From Desulforamulus ruminis DSM 2154 (GTDB lineage Bacteria; Bacillota; Desulfotomaculia; Desulfotomaculales; Desulfotomaculaceae), in the NCBI RefSeq assembly GCF_000215085.1, contig NC_015589.1, positions 2,926,120-2,990,119 on the forward strand: a stretch of DNA of 64,000 nucleotides, read 5' to 3'. The translations under genes were made by a program, and so were the position numbers. The notes below the pieces were generated by a model, which was not told the origin of the DNA, searched no databases, and saw only the letters and a program-made list of their open reading frames with translations. Positions 44,012 to 53,227 of this stretch are shown piece by piece (positions within the stretch are counted from its first letter, which is position 1; the number at the start of each line of letters is the position of its first letter).

Positions 44012-44473
44012 TTATTGCCCGGTATATTCATCAATCAGTCTCTGCAAATCCCTTAAAAAGCTTTGCAGTTGATCGGAGCTTTCATTCTTTTTCTCTACCG
44101 CGGGTTCAACAGCCATGGTTGTAACGGGCTGTTCAAAGGCATATGAAGCGGGGTACTGGGTCAACACATTCCCCTGTGGATTTACCGGAGGCGGAGCATA
44201 ACTCTGGCTGGGGTTACAGTCCGCTTCTTCCTGATCCGGAATTTCTACCGGTTTATTGGAATATTGCTGCTTGGGCGGAAGCATTAAAGAATGCATGGTG
44301 GTTTCAAAATTTTTCATCTCGGTGCGAATAATGGACAAAGATTTACGCGTTGTCTCCAGTATATTAGCAAAATTCTCCAACTTATCCTCTATCCCGGGAC
44401 TCTGATTGCTAAAAAAGGTCAGTCCAAATAGCGCAGCCCTCGGATCCCTTAGGGGAGGAAAAAATCTAAACAT
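44012..44473 (-). CDS. Hypothetical Pro/Gln-rich protein with helical ends
   Basis: ATG 44473 behind AAAGGAGTAAG gives 153 residues; the frame extends to 44530 without a ribosome site. A predicted coiled-coil segment near 25-60, a Pro/Gln-rich middle and a C-terminal amphipathic helix (LQSFLRDLQRLIDEY). No membrane segment. The layout resembles small spore-coat-associated or phasin-like proteins, but no family is claimed. Confidence 0.65.
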   Translation of the reverse strand: MFRFFPPLRDPRAALFGLTFFSNQSPGIEDKLENFANILETTRKSLSIIRTEMKNFETTMHSLMLPPKQQYSNKPVEIPDQEEADCNPSQSYAPPPVNPQGNVLTQYPASYAFEQPVTTMAVEPAVEKKNESSDQLQSFLRDLQRLIDEYTGQ

Positions 44474-44553
44474 CTTCTTACTCCTTTCAGGCTTTTTTTT
44501 ATAATACGTATCAAGGAGTTCGAACGTCACAGGATTTCCAAATAATTACAGAC

Positions 44554-45645
44554 CTATTTTATCTCCTTGGTATAGACCCGGAAAACTTTATTTACTTTAC
44601 TTCCTACACTACCGGTGATAATACTGTTCATCTGAAAGTTTGAATCCATTACCAGAGATAATTCCGCCTGTTTATAGCCTTTCCGGTTCATGACACGAAT
44701 GGCGTGGTCAATGAATAAAGCCACCACACCACGACTTCTGTATTCGGGTACCACCGCTAAAATGCCCACACGAACAGAAGTGGGTCTGCCTATTCTCCTG
44801 CCTGGAGAATTTTTTGCAGCCCGCAGTTGCGGACCCAGATCGGGCAGTATGATGAAGACGCCAATGGCTTTCTGATCCACTTCGCAAAAGACTAACAGCT
44901 CCGGATCAGCAAAGGACCGAATACCGGTGAGAAAGGCGGCTCCCTCTTCCTGATTCATGGGTACAAATCCCCACTGATTGGTCATGCTGCGGTTATGCAT
45001 CTCCGCCACTCTGCCGCCTTCACCCCAGGGGTCCCGGAGGTTTATGGGGCGCAACCGGATGCCGGGAATTTTGGCGGCCCTCTTGGCTACTGCCCCGAGC
45101 TTGGTATTGGACTCGGTATGCTCCGGTTGCCAAACGTAAGAAAATAAATCCAGCTTTTTGGAACATCCCAGTTCCTCCAATAGGGGACCGTAATAAGGAG
45201 GATTATAGGGCATCAAAAACATGGGGGGAGACTCAAAACCGTCCACCAGCAGTCCCACCTGTTGGTTTGTATTGATGGTTGCCGGTCCTTGCATTTCCCT
45301 TTTTCCTCTGGCGGCCAGACTTTCGGTTGCCGCGTTTAACAAGGCCCGGGCCACTTCAATATCGTCAATGGTCTCAAAGCAGCCAAATAAACCGACCTTT
45401 TGATCCTGTAAAAGATCATCAGTAATGGCGGCAATCCGTCCCACCGGTTGTTGTTGTTCATCCAATGCCAGATAGAGCTCGCAGTCAAGGTGCCTCAGTA
45501 CAGGATTGGCCTGGACGTTAAATATCTGCCGCTGGCTGGCATCCGATACCGGTGTCCAGAAAGGGTCCTGCCGGTACATTTTCCGGGGAAGCTGTATAAA
45601 AGAGTTAAAATGTTTTTCTCCTCTAACTTTCATTACCGTTATCAA
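44554..45645 (-). CDS. GNAT-fold N-acetyltransferase-like protein
   Basis: TTG 45645 is preferred because GGAGGA lies six to seven bases before it; ATG 45666 would precede the site. 363 residues. The C-terminal half carries a GNAT core (FVPMNQEEGAAFLTG, VGILAVVPEYRSRGVVALFIDHAIRVMNRKGYKQAELSLVMDSN) with the acetyl-CoA loop Y-R-S-R-G-V. The N-terminal half resembles the YghO-type larger acyltransferase family. Substrate unknown. Confidence 0.82.
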   Translation of the reverse strand: MITVMKVRGEKHFNSFIQLPRKMYRQDPFWTPVSDASQRQIFNVQANPVLRHLDCELYLALDEQQQPVGRIAAITDDLLQDQKVGLFGCFETIDDIEVARALLNAATESLAARGKREMQGPATINTNQQVGLLVDGFESPPMFLMPYNPPYYGPLLEELGCSKKLDLFSYVWQPEHTESNTKLGAVAKRAAKIPGIRLRPINLRDPWGEGGRVAEMHNRSMTNQWGFVPMNQEEGAAFLTGIRSFADPELLVFCEVDQKAIGVFIILPDLGPQLRAAKNSPGRRIGRPTSVRVGILAVVPEYRSRGVVALFIDHAIRVMNRKGYKQAELSLVMDSNFQMNSIITGSVGSKVNKVFRVYTKEIK

Positions 45646-45758
45646 GCCCATTCCTCCAAAAGTCATCGTTAACCTATCTTATGAAAGAATGCCGGTAATG
45701 GTGAAGGGATCTGGAAATCGGCCTAAGGGATGTATACATAATATTAATAGACCTTTTC

Positions 45759-45788
45759 TTGACATTGTTGTTTGAGAATAGTTATAAT
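45759..45788 (+). promoter_or_regulatory. Promoter of the proBAC leader
   Basis: TTGACA (45759-45764) and TATAAT (45783-45788), spaced 18 bases. Predicted start near 45795, just before the T-box leader. Confidence 0.8.
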
Positions 45789-45805
45789 AAACTCAATTAA
45801 ACAAA

Positions 45806-46038
45806 GAGGCGATGAAAGAGAACAGTAAAAATCCTCTGCCTGTTAGAGAGTGGGATTCGACGGCTGCAAGATCCCTCGGGCAAAGATTTTGAAATCCCAC
45901 TCCGGAGCCGTTCGGGAAAACCGAACCGGATGCCCCCGATACCGGGCTAAGAGTGAATGCACCCTTTGTGCATTAATTAAGGTGGTACCGCGAAAGTATG
46001 CCCTTTCGTCCTTTTAGGACGAAAGGGCTTTTTATTTT
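45806..46038 (+). ncRNA. T-box riboswitch, probably proline-specific
   Basis: The T-box sequence AAGGTGGTACCGCG (45979-45992) is followed by the terminator GCCCTTTCGTCC/GGACGAAAGGGC with a long T-run (46000-46038). Stem I starts at GAGAACAGTAAAAATCC, with upper stem AGTGGGATT/AATCCCACT; directly after it comes CCG, a proline codon in the specifier position (tentative). Uncharged tRNA-Pro would pair with specifier and T-box and allow read-through into proBAC. The amino acid identity rests mainly on the downstream genes. Confidence 0.93.
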
Positions 46039-46056
46039 TTGAGGTGGTGTTGCACC

Positions 46057-47157
46057 GTGGAAATTCATAAGCGGATTGTTATTAAAATTGGCAGCAGCAG
46101 TCTTACCAATCCTTCCGGTCAATTAGACGGGGGACGCATGCAGCAACTGGCCGAGGCCGTTATTCAACTTTATCAAAACAACTGGCAGCCGGTTCTGGTT
46201 TCTTCCGGGGCGGTGGCAGCCGGTTTGGGCCACCTGGGATGGAACCGGGCCAGCTTGACCATGCCTGAAAGGCAGGCGGCTGCGGCAGTAGGCCAGGGCC
46301 TTTTAATGGAAAAATACAATGAATTCTTTTTAGCCCGTGGAATCAGGGTGGGGCAAGTCCTCTTAACCAAAGAGGATTTGGCGGACCGCCGCCGTTATAT
46401 TAACGCCCGCAACACGCTAAACGCTTTGCTGGGCAATCAGGTCTTACCCATTGTGAATGAGAACGATACCGTCGCTTTTGCGGAAATCCGCTTCGGCGAC
46501 AACGATACCTTAAGCGCTCTGGTAGCCGGACTGGTGGAGGCCGAACTGCTGATTATCCTGACGGATATTGACGGTCTGTACAGCAGTGATCCCCGAAAAG
46601 ACCCGAAGGCCCAATTGATTCCTGTGGTTCAGCAGGTGGATGAAAAAATTGCCCGGGCAGCCGGCGGCAGCGGCAGTCCGGTGGGCACCGGAGGAATGCG
46701 CACCAAGCTGGCGGCCGCGCGCATCGCCGCCAGGAGCGGCATCCGTACCGTGGTTACCAGTGGCAAAAACCCGGAAATTCTGGTATCCATTGCAGCGGGG
46801 AAACCCCGGGGCACTTCCTTTGAACCCTCTGTCAACTGCCTAAAAAGCCGGAAGCAATGGATTGCCTTTGGCAGTGTACCCCGGGGGACCGTCACGGTTG
46901 ACGGCGGGGCTGCCAAAGCGCTGCTGGCCGGGAATAAAAGCTTGCTGGCAGTGGGCGTCATGGATGTAGCGGGAAATTTCAGTGCGGGGAATGTGGTGGC
47001 TGTGGCTGACGCCAACGGCGTCGAGCTGGCCAGGGGTATTTCCAATCTTTCTGCCGAAGACTTGCGCCTGATCATCAAAAACCCGCAAAGGGGCTTGGAA
47101 GTCATCAACCGGGACTGGTTGGTTTGTGAAAGGAGTTTTTCAGGATGTCCTATGTAA
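46057..47157 (+). CDS. proB: Glutamate 5-kinase
   Basis: GTG 46057 behind GAGGTGG gives 366 residues starting at VEIHKRIVIKIGSSSL. Kinase domain 1-260 (VLVSSGAVAAGLG, PIVNENDTVAFAEIRFGDNDTLSALVAG, ILTDIDGLY, GTGGMRTKLAAARIA) and a C-terminal PUA domain (~275-360). It phosphorylates glutamate in the first step of proline synthesis and is feedback-inhibited by proline. Overlaps proA by 13 bases. Confidence 0.97.
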   Translation: MEIHKRIVIKIGSSSLTNPSGQLDGGRMQQLAEAVIQLYQNNWQPVLVSSGAVAAGLGHLGWNRASLTMPERQAAAAVGQGLLMEKYNEFFLARGIRVGQVLLTKEDLADRRRYINARNTLNALLGNQVLPIVNENDTVAFAEIRFGDNDTLSALVAGLVEAELLIILTDIDGLYSSDPRKDPKAQLIPVVQQVDEKIARAAGGSGSPVGTGGMRTKLAAARIAARSGIRTVVTSGKNPEILVSIAAGKPRGTSFEPSVNCLKSRKQWIAFGSVPRGTVTVDGGAAKALLAGNKSLLAVGVMDVAGNFSAGNVVAVADANGVELARGISNLSAEDLRLIIKNPQRGLEVINRDWLVCERSFSGCPM

Positions 47158-48392
47158 AAGAGCTTGCCCTTAAGGCCAAAGAAGCCGCCAAAACCCTCTC
47201 CCTGTTAAGCAGCGAAGAAAAAAACCAAGGTCTGCTGGGTATTGCCCGGCAGTTGCTGATGGATGCGGAAGACATTTTAAGGGCCAACGAAATGGACCTG
47301 ACCAAAGGAGAACAAGAGGGGATGCAGCCTTCCCTGCTGGATCGCCTGGCTCTTACTCCAGCCCGCATCGGCGATATGGTGGAAGGGATTCGGCAAGTGA
47401 TGGATCTGGATGACCCGGTGGGCAGAGTGATGGAATCTCGGGTTTTACCCAACGGTTTAGCCATCGACAAAGTCCGGGTGCCTATGGGTGTGCTGGGTAT
47501 GATTTATGAGGCCCGGCCCAATGTAACGGTGGATGCCTGTGCCCTGGGTCTGAAGGCCGGCAGTTCCGTACTGTTAAGGGGCGGCTCCAGCGCCCTTAAC
47601 AGCAACCGGGCCTTAGTTCAAACCATTAAAAAAGGCTTATCCGGGACGCCCATCCCGGAAGAAGCGGTGCAGTTTGTAGATACCGACGAGCGGGGAGCAG
47701 TGGATGAAATGCTTCGGCTCAACGGCTTTTTGGATCTGATCATACCCCGAGGCGGCGCCGGCCTAATCCGCAGAGTGGTGGAAACAGCCACAGTGCCTGT
47801 GATTGAAACCGGAGTGGGAAACTGTCATCTTTATGTGGATCAGGACGCCCGGGGAACCATGGCTCTGGATATTCTTTTAAACGCCAAATGCCAGCGTTAC
47901 GGGGTTTGCAATGCGGCCGAAACCCTGCTGGTGCACCGGGCCATAGCTCCTTCCTGGCTGCCGGGAGCCATCAAGGAACTGGCTGACCGGGGAGTTGAAG
48001 TTCGCGGGTGTCCGGCAACGGTTCAGTTGGTTCCGGGAATAAAACCGGCTGAAGAAAGCGACTGGGCCACGGAATTTCTGGCCCCCATCCTGGCGGTCAA
48101 AGTGGTGGAAGACTTGAACGAAGCCATCCTGCATATACAAAAATATGGCACCGGACATTCGGAAAGCATCATTACCGATAATGTCGGTGCCGCAGAAGAA
48201 TTTTTAAAGAGAGTGGATGCCGCCGCTGTCTATCACAATGCTTCCACCCGTTTTACCGACGGCTTTCAATTTGGTTTTGGCGCTGAGATCGGCATCAGTA
48301 CCCAAAAACTTCACGCCCGAGGTCCCATGGGACTGGCGGAGTTGACCAGTTACAAATATGTCATCAGGGGAACAGGCCAAATTCGCCTGTAA
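47145..48392 (+). CDS. proA: Glutamate-5-semialdehyde dehydrogenase
   Basis: 415 residues, full length. VRVPMGVLGMIYEARPNVTVDA, GSSVLLRGGSSALNSN, the catalytic cysteine in QRYGVCNAAETLLVH and the FGFGAEIGISTQKLHARGPMGL C-terminal motif are all ProA markers. NADPH-dependent reduction of glutamyl phosphate. Second gene of proBAC. Confidence 0.97.
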   Translation: MSYVKELALKAKEAAKTLSLLSSEEKNQGLLGIARQLLMDAEDILRANEMDLTKGEQEGMQPSLLDRLALTPARIGDMVEGIRQVMDLDDPVGRVMESRVLPNGLAIDKVRVPMGVLGMIYEARPNVTVDACALGLKAGSSVLLRGGSSALNSNRALVQTIKKGLSGTPIPEEAVQFVDTDERGAVDEMLRLNGFLDLIIPRGGAGLIRRVVETATVPVIETGVGNCHLYVDQDARGTMALDILLNAKCQRYGVCNAAETLLVHRAIAPSWLPGAIKELADRGVEVRGCPATVQLVPGIKPAEESDWATEFLAPILAVKVVEDLNEAILHIQKYGTGHSESIITDNVGAAEEFLKRVDAAAVYHNASTRFTDGFQFGFGAEIGISTQKLHARGPMGLAELTSYKYVIRGTGQIRL

Positions 48393-48408
48393 GTAAGGAG
48401 GCAATATT

Positions 48409-49239
48409 ATGCTGGCAGGAAAAAGTTTCTTTTTTATCGGAGCAGGAAATATTTGTGAGTCCATGGTTCGGGGCTTGCTGTCTACGGGAATTGTCCGTCC
48501 GGGGGAAATATGGGTATCCAATCGAAATAATGAAGCACGGTTAAACTACCTGCGCAGTTATTACGGAATTGTTCCGGTAACCGATAAGTGTCAGGCTGCC
48601 AGCCAATCCGATGTCATTATTTTTGCCATGAAGCCCCAGGATGTTTTTACGGCACTGGAGGAAGTCAGAGGGTGCATCTCCAACAACCAACTGGTCATTT
48701 CTGTGCTGGCCGGCATTTCAACCCCCATCATTGAAGAGGGTTTAAATGCTGAAGTGGCCGTGGTCCGGGCCATGCCCAACACTTCCTGTGCAGTGCTGGA
48801 GTCCGCCACCGGCCTTAGCGCCGGAAAATATACCTCTCCGGAACAACTGGCCCTGGCCGGGGAAATTTTCCGCATGGTGGGAGAAGTGGTGGTTTTCGAC
48901 GAACCCCTGCTGGATGCCGTAACGGGCTTATCCGGCAGCGGGCCGGCCTACATCTACTATCTGGTGGAGGCCATGGAAAAGGCCGGGGAAGCCGCCGGAA
49001 TACCCAGAGAAACGGCCCGCCCCCTGGTATTAAAAACACTTTTGGGCGCCGCCAAAATGCTGATGGAAACCGGTGAAAAACCGGAAGTTCTTAGACGGCA
49101 GGTAACCTCCCCCAACGGCACCACCATGGCGGGCATTCAGCAACTGGACCAGGGACATTTTCAAGATACCATTTTAAAGGCCGTTCTCCGGGCCACCAGC
49201 CGTTCCCAGGAGCTGGGCCAGGCCATGCAGAATTACTAA
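48409..49239 (+). CDS. proC: Pyrroline-5-carboxylate reductase
   Basis: 276 residues; ATG 48409 behind AAGGAGG. Rossmann start FFIGAGNICESMVRGLL, RAMPNTSC and GSGPAYIYYLVEAMEKAGEAAGI, then RRQVTSPNGTTMAGI are family signatures. Last step of proline synthesis. Completes a T-box-controlled operon; repeat copy C follows six bases after the stop. Confidence 0.97.
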   Translation: MLAGKSFFFIGAGNICESMVRGLLSTGIVRPGEIWVSNRNNEARLNYLRSYYGIVPVTDKCQAASQSDVIIFAMKPQDVFTALEEVRGCISNNQLVISVLAGISTPIIEEGLNAEVAVVRAMPNTSCAVLESATGLSAGKYTSPEQLALAGEIFRMVGEVVVFDEPLLDAVTGLSGSGPAYIYYLVEAMEKAGEAAGIPRETARPLVLKTLLGAAKMLMETGEKPEVLRRQVTSPNGTTMAGIQQLDQGHFQDTILKAVLRATSRSQELGQAMQNY

Positions 49240-49244
49240 GTTTT

Positions 49245-49320
49245 AATAGAATGCGGATTGTACGGATTTCCGCGGATTTTTTATCTTGTTTAATATCATC
49301 CGTTAAATCCGTGTTCTATT
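49245..49320. repeat. CGGATT-type inverted repeat, copy C
   Basis: Left arm AATAGAATGCGGATT (49245-49259) and right arm AATCCGTGTTCTATT (49306-49320) pair with two mismatches. Shorter than copies A and B and without their shared right flank, but with the same CGGATT units and convergent-gene position. Confidence 0.8.
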
Positions 49321-49374
49321 AGTTTCTTTATAATTAAATTGCTTTTACCGTACCCGGTGTTTAGACCAATGCTA

Positions 49375-49803
49375 CTAACGGCTTAATAGAGTGACGGGGA
49401 CTTTTACATTGGCCAGAACTTTGGAACTGATGCTGCCCAGTAAAAATCCTCGTAAGGCCGAAAGTCCCCGGCGACCCATGACAATATGATCAATCCCTTG
49501 GTTCTTAACCGTGTTAATAATGATTTCTGCCGCGTCTCCGGCTTCTAAAATGGTGTTTACCGGAATGCCGGCGTTGCTGAACCGCTCTTCGGCCTTTTCC
49601 AGGTGGGATCTTAAGAATTCCCTGCAGGATTCCATAATGGCAATGGGGTTGGTCATAAAGTCTCTGGAAAAGTAAACAAAATCCGTACAGGCCACGGAAA
49701 TAATGGTTACTTCAACGGAACTGTCTCTCTTGGCCATTTTATAAGCAAAATCCAGAGCATTTTGAGAAGCATCCGAACCATCGTAAGGAACTAGGATTTT
49801 CAT
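49375..49803 (-). CDS. Universal stress protein (UspA family)
   Basis: ATG 49803 behind GGGGGG; 142 residues. MKILVPYDGSDASQNALDFA at the start and VMGRRGLSALRGFLLGSISSKVLANVKVPVTLL at the end give the ATP-binding G-2x-G-9x-G(S/T) motif of the ATP-binding Usp class. Close paralogue of the next gene, so a tandem duplication. Confidence 0.93.
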   Translation of the reverse strand: MKILVPYDGSDASQNALDFAYKMAKRDSSVEVTIISVACTDFVYFSRDFMTNPIAIMESCREFLRSHLEKAEERFSNAGIPVNTILEAGDAAEIIINTVKNQGIDHIVMGRRGLSALRGFLLGSISSKVLANVKVPVTLLSR

Positions 49804-49908
49804 TTCGTATCCCCCCTTCAATTTTGCTCATTATAGAACATTTGCCAAAATTTTTTCTACCCTTTTGTGAAAAAAATCATAATTAATATTGCTTCTTTTG
49901 ACAACAAA

Positions 49909-49929
49909 GCTCCCTACTTGGTAGGGAGC
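49909..49929 (-). terminator. Terminator of the second uspA gene
   Basis: GCTCCCTAC/GTAGGGAGC with a three-base loop, 14 bases after the stop; TTGTTGTC follows on the minus strand. Confidence 0.75.
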
Positions 49930-49943
49930 CGATGCAAAGAAGA

Positions 49944-50366
49944 CTATTTGGTTAATGTTACCGGCACATCCACATTGGCCAGAACCTTGGAACTGACGCT
50001 GCCCAGCACCAAACCGGTTAAAGCGGACAGTCCTCTCCTGCCCATAATCACTTTGTCATAGCCTTCGTTTTTTACCATGTCGATAATCACTTCGGCTACA
50101 TCACCGGTTTGTAAAACGGATTTTACTTCAACCCCTTCGGCAGCAAACATGCCCTTGGCTTTCTCCAAACTACCTTTAAAATAGTCCTGGCAGGCTTGTA
50201 AAACTTCCATGGGATTGGCTACAAAGTCCCGGGCAAAAGGAGCATCGTTGCAAGCCACTGTTAACAAGGTAACTTCTCCCGTTTTGTGGTTTTTGGCGAA
50301 ATTCAATGCGTAATTCACTGCGCTTTGAGCTGCATTTGATCCATCGTAAGGAACTAAAATTTTCAT
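49944..50366 (-). CDS. Universal stress protein (UspA family), paralogue
   Basis: 140 residues; ATG 50366 behind GGAGT. MKILVPYDGSNAAQSAVNYALNFA and IMGRRGLSALTGLVLGSVSSKVLANVDVPVTL match the neighbour closely. Separate terminator, so the two are likely separately expressed. The gap 50367-50630 shows no gene. Confidence 0.93.
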   Translation of the reverse strand: MKILVPYDGSNAAQSAVNYALNFAKNHKTGEVTLLTVACNDAPFARDFVANPMEVLQACQDYFKGSLEKAKGMFAAEGVEVKSVLQTGDVAEVIIDMVKNEGYDKVIMGRRGLSALTGLVLGSVSSKVLANVDVPVTLTK

Positions 50367-50634
50367 GTTTTTACTCCTTTACCGTTAAATTTTATAGTCT
50401 TATTATAAAAGATTCTTGTCCACCAGGCCACAATTTGCAAAAATATTTAGTAAATAATTTATTTTTTTGTCATCTCTTTTGTCATCTGTTACTGTTTGAA
50501 TTATGCTGGAGGCGTATATTGTAAAAATTCTGCGTAATCAAGGGACAGGTGCTTTGGGCAGGCGGGATATTGCACATAATCAAAAGTATAAGAAATATTT
50601 TTCAAAAACTACTGGAATAAGTATTGATCTGCAG

Positions 50635-50680
50635 GTCTATTTCTTATAGACTTAAAGCGGGAAGTCTATAAAGAATAGAC
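50635..50680. promoter_or_regulatory. Two BlaI-type operator dyads
   Basis: GTCTAT-N5-ATAGAC occurs twice, at 50635-50651 and 50664-50680, each a perfect 6-bp-arm dyad, 29 bases centre to centre. The spacing near three helical turns favours cooperative binding. They end 15 bases before the BlaI-like start. Confidence 0.75.
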
Positions 50681-50695
50681 CCGGGAGGAATTGAC

Positions 50696-51055
50696 TTGAA
50701 AGATAAACTTGCGCAAAGCGAAAGGAGATTTGCCGAATTAATCTGGCGGCTTGAACCAATCGGTTCCGGTGAACTGGTGAAACTATGCTCAAGAGAAATG
50801 GGCTGGAAAAAGTCCACCACCTATACTGTTTTAAAAAATCTATGTGAAAAGGGTATTTTTCAAAACCAAAATGCGGTTGTTACATCTTTGCTAAAAAAGG
50901 ATGAATTTTACGCCAGGCAAAGCAGACGGTTTGTAGAGGATGCTTTTGGCGGGTCACTGCCTAAATTTCTGGCAGCTTTTATTGGTGGCAGAAAACTAAG
51001 CGACACTCAGGCTGCTGAATTGAAAAAGCTCATTGATGAACACAAGGAGAGCTGA
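50696..51055 (+). CDS. BlaI/MecI/CopY family repressor
   Basis: TTG 50696 behind GGAGG; 119 residues. Winged helix 10-75 (AELIWRLEPIGSGELVKLCSREMGWKKSTTYTVLKNLCEKGIF) and a C-terminal dimerisation helix pair. By family precedent it is released from DNA by proteolysis triggered by a membrane M56 protease, which is encoded next door with an ATGA-type overlap. Confidence 0.93.
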   Translation: MKDKLAQSERRFAELIWRLEPIGSGELVKLCSREMGWKKSTTYTVLKNLCEKGIFQNQNAVVTSLLKKDEFYARQSRRFVEDAFGGSLPKFLAAFIGGRKLSDTQAAELKKLIDEHKES

Positions 51056-52530
51056 TGATGGAAAAATTTTTTCTTGCCATTTTGAATATGAGCCTGACCG
51101 CAAGTTATGTCATCCTTTTTATTATGCTCATACGGTTACCGCTGAAAAAAGCACCCAAGGTCATTTCTTATGCGCTGTGGAGCGTTGCCGCCTTTCGGCT
51201 GCTTTGCCCCTTTTCCTTTGAAAGCGCGTTTAGCCTACTTCCCAAAAATACTCCGTCCATTTCAACCGATGTTCTTTATCAACCACCTCTTCAAATCAAC
51301 CGTGACATAACAGGCATTGATCCCATTATAAACGGAGCACTGCCCGTACCCACTGCGGAAGCCGTTGTAAATCCCTTGCAGCTTTACACACAAATCGGCG
51401 CGTATATCTGGATTGCGGGTATTATGGTCATGCTTGTTTACAGCATCCTATCTGTTTTCATCCTAAATAAGCGGCTTAAAAACGCAACGTTGTCCGAGCC
51501 GGGCATTTATGAAGCCGACAATCTGAAAACCCCCTTTGTACTTGGTGTTTTCAAACCAAGCATCTATATCCCCGCCGGACTGACGGCGGAGGAAAAAAGC
51601 TATATCATCCGGCATGAACAGGCGCATATCAGTCGGTTTGACCATATTGTAAAGCCCTTTGCCTTTTTGGTATTAAGCATTCATTGGTTTAATCCGCTGG
51701 TATGGGTCGCTTTTTTGTTGATGAGTACGGATATGGAGCTTTCCTGTGATGAGAAGGTTATCCGGGAAATGGGCTATGATATTAAGAAGGCTTATTCCGC
51801 TTCGCTGCTGTCCCTTGCTTCGGGTCGGCGTATCCTCAACGGAAACCCCCTGGCCTTCGGCGAGGGAGATGTGAAAGGCAGAATAAAAAACATTCTCCAT
51901 TACCATAAGCCTGTCTTTTGGGTGATGGCTGTGACAGTAATTGCCGTAATTGCTGTGGGAATCGGCCTTCTTTCGAATCCCAGACAGCCGGTTCCATCCG
52001 ATGAAACCCGGCAGACTACGCTCGAACCCACTTCTCCGGAATGGTCACCGGAGCAAACAGTAGGCGCCGATATGGCAAAGCTCGACTACGCTTCCGACGA
52101 TATGGTGATTTTTCACGGCTATTTCGGATTGTTTGTGTACGACCTTAATTCGCTCCAGATCATCCGCAGTTTGGACTTGAAACCTCTGAATTGTCATCAA
52201 ACGCAAGGAGACAACTACTGCGAGGTTTCGGTCAGCACGGACGGAAACACGGTGCAGTTACACCCCATGAGCAGCGAAAATATGTATGTATACACGGTTT
52301 CAAGCCATACCTTGCAGGAAACAACCTATCGGCCGATGGAGGATGAGTTCGACGGCCGCTTTGTCCCCATAGAAGATGCGATTGGTTCTGAAAAAACTGG
52401 AAACTACAGTTATAACGCGGTCCGGTTTGATACGGGCGACTATGGGTTCCTTCGTACTATTGACTGGACGCTTGGCGCGTTATCTTATGTCCGTGGAGAT
52501 AGGAAGTATTCCCTGTTCAATTCAGAATAA
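51055..52530 (+). CDS. BlaR1-like M56 membrane metallopeptidase with novel C-terminal domain
   Basis: 491 residues. Three membrane helices before the protease loop, then His187-Glu-Gln-Ala-His191 (RHEQAHISR) as the zinc site, ELSCDEKVIREM as the third ligand region and a fourth helix near 310. Residues ~335-491 outside the membrane are not a penicillin-binding domain: they look like a beta-propeller-like repeat (DMVIFHGYFGLFVYDLNSLQIIRSLDL). So the signal is probably not a beta-lactam bound covalently. Operon with the repressor. Confidence 0.9.
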   Translation: MMEKFFLAILNMSLTASYVILFIMLIRLPLKKAPKVISYALWSVAAFRLLCPFSFESAFSLLPKNTPSISTDVLYQPPLQINRDITGIDPIINGALPVPTAEAVVNPLQLYTQIGAYIWIAGIMVMLVYSILSVFILNKRLKNATLSEPGIYEADNLKTPFVLGVFKPSIYIPAGLTAEEKSYIIRHEQAHISRFDHIVKPFAFLVLSIHWFNPLVWVAFLLMSTDMELSCDEKVIREMGYDIKKAYSASLLSLASGRRILNGNPLAFGEGDVKGRIKNILHYHKPVFWVMAVTVIAVIAVGIGLLSNPRQPVPSDETRQTTLEPTSPEWSPEQTVGADMAKLDYASDDMVIFHGYFGLFVYDLNSLQIIRSLDLKPLNCHQTQGDNYCEVSVSTDGNTVQLHPMSSENMYVYTVSSHTLQETTYRPMEDEFDGRFVPIEDAIGSEKTGNYSYNAVRFDTGDYGFLRTIDWTLGALSYVRGDRKYSLFNSE

Positions 52531-52674
52531 AACGAAATCATCCAGTGATTTTTACTTGGTTCAAGCTATGAGCGGTTTTCCTCTGCATAAAAATAAAGCC
52601 CCGTAAAGGGGCCAAAATAGAACAAAAATTTTAATATAATATTGTTAACGCAGCAACGGGTGGGAGGACAGGCC

Positions 52675-53148
52675 ATGAACAAAGAAGAACAGGTCATCAT
52701 GGGGTTCAGGGACTTATTAAACAAACTGGTTTGGCTTAACAAGCCTAAGATGGAAGACAGCCTTAAGGGTTATAAGTCTTCTGAAGTACATTGTATTGAA
52801 TACATTGGAAGAAATGTAGATTCCAACGTGGCAAAACTTGCGGAGTCCTTTTATATGACTACCGGTGCCATCAGTAAAATAACTAAGAAGCTTATAAAAA
52901 AAGGCGTTATCGAAAGCTACCAGAAGCCGGATAACAAGAAAGAAATCTATTTTCGCTTGACTCCGCAAGGGAAAGTAATTTATAAAATCCATGAGGAACT
53001 GCACAAAGAATTTCAAGAGCGGGATAAAGCCGTATTTGAGCAGGTAACTGAGGAACAATTTGACAGTATGCTTAGCTTCGTGGAAAAGTATAGCAGGCAT
53101 TTGGATGCAGAAATAAAGAAACTGGGTGGAGATACTAAGTCGGAATAA
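52675..53148 (+). CDS. MarR family transcriptional regulator
   Basis: ATG 52675 behind GGGAGGA; 157 residues. Winged helix ~45-110 (SNVAKLAESFYMTTGAISKITKKLIKKGVIESYQKPDNKKEIYFRLTPQGK), then a long C-terminal helix. Followed by a terminator and an MFS transporter whose promoter contains a 32-bp perfect dyad, the obvious target. Confidence 0.92.
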   Translation: MNKEEQVIMGFRDLLNKLVWLNKPKMEDSLKGYKSSEVHCIEYIGRNVDSNVAKLAESFYMTTGAISKITKKLIKKGVIESYQKPDNKKEIYFRLTPQGKVIYKIHEELHKEFQERDKAVFEQVTEEQFDSMLSFVEKYSRHLDAEIKKLGGDTKSE

Positions 53149-53173
53149 ATTTGAATATGAAAATGAAACCAAG

Positions 53174-53206
53174 GCAGCCCAACTCTATTGAGAACCGGCT
53201 GCATTT
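53174..53206 (+). terminator. Terminator of the MarR gene
   Basis: GCAGCC and GGCTGC pair and are followed by ATTTTTATTG. Confidence 0.75.
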
Positions 53207-53227
53207 TTATTGATATTTTTTTGCTGA

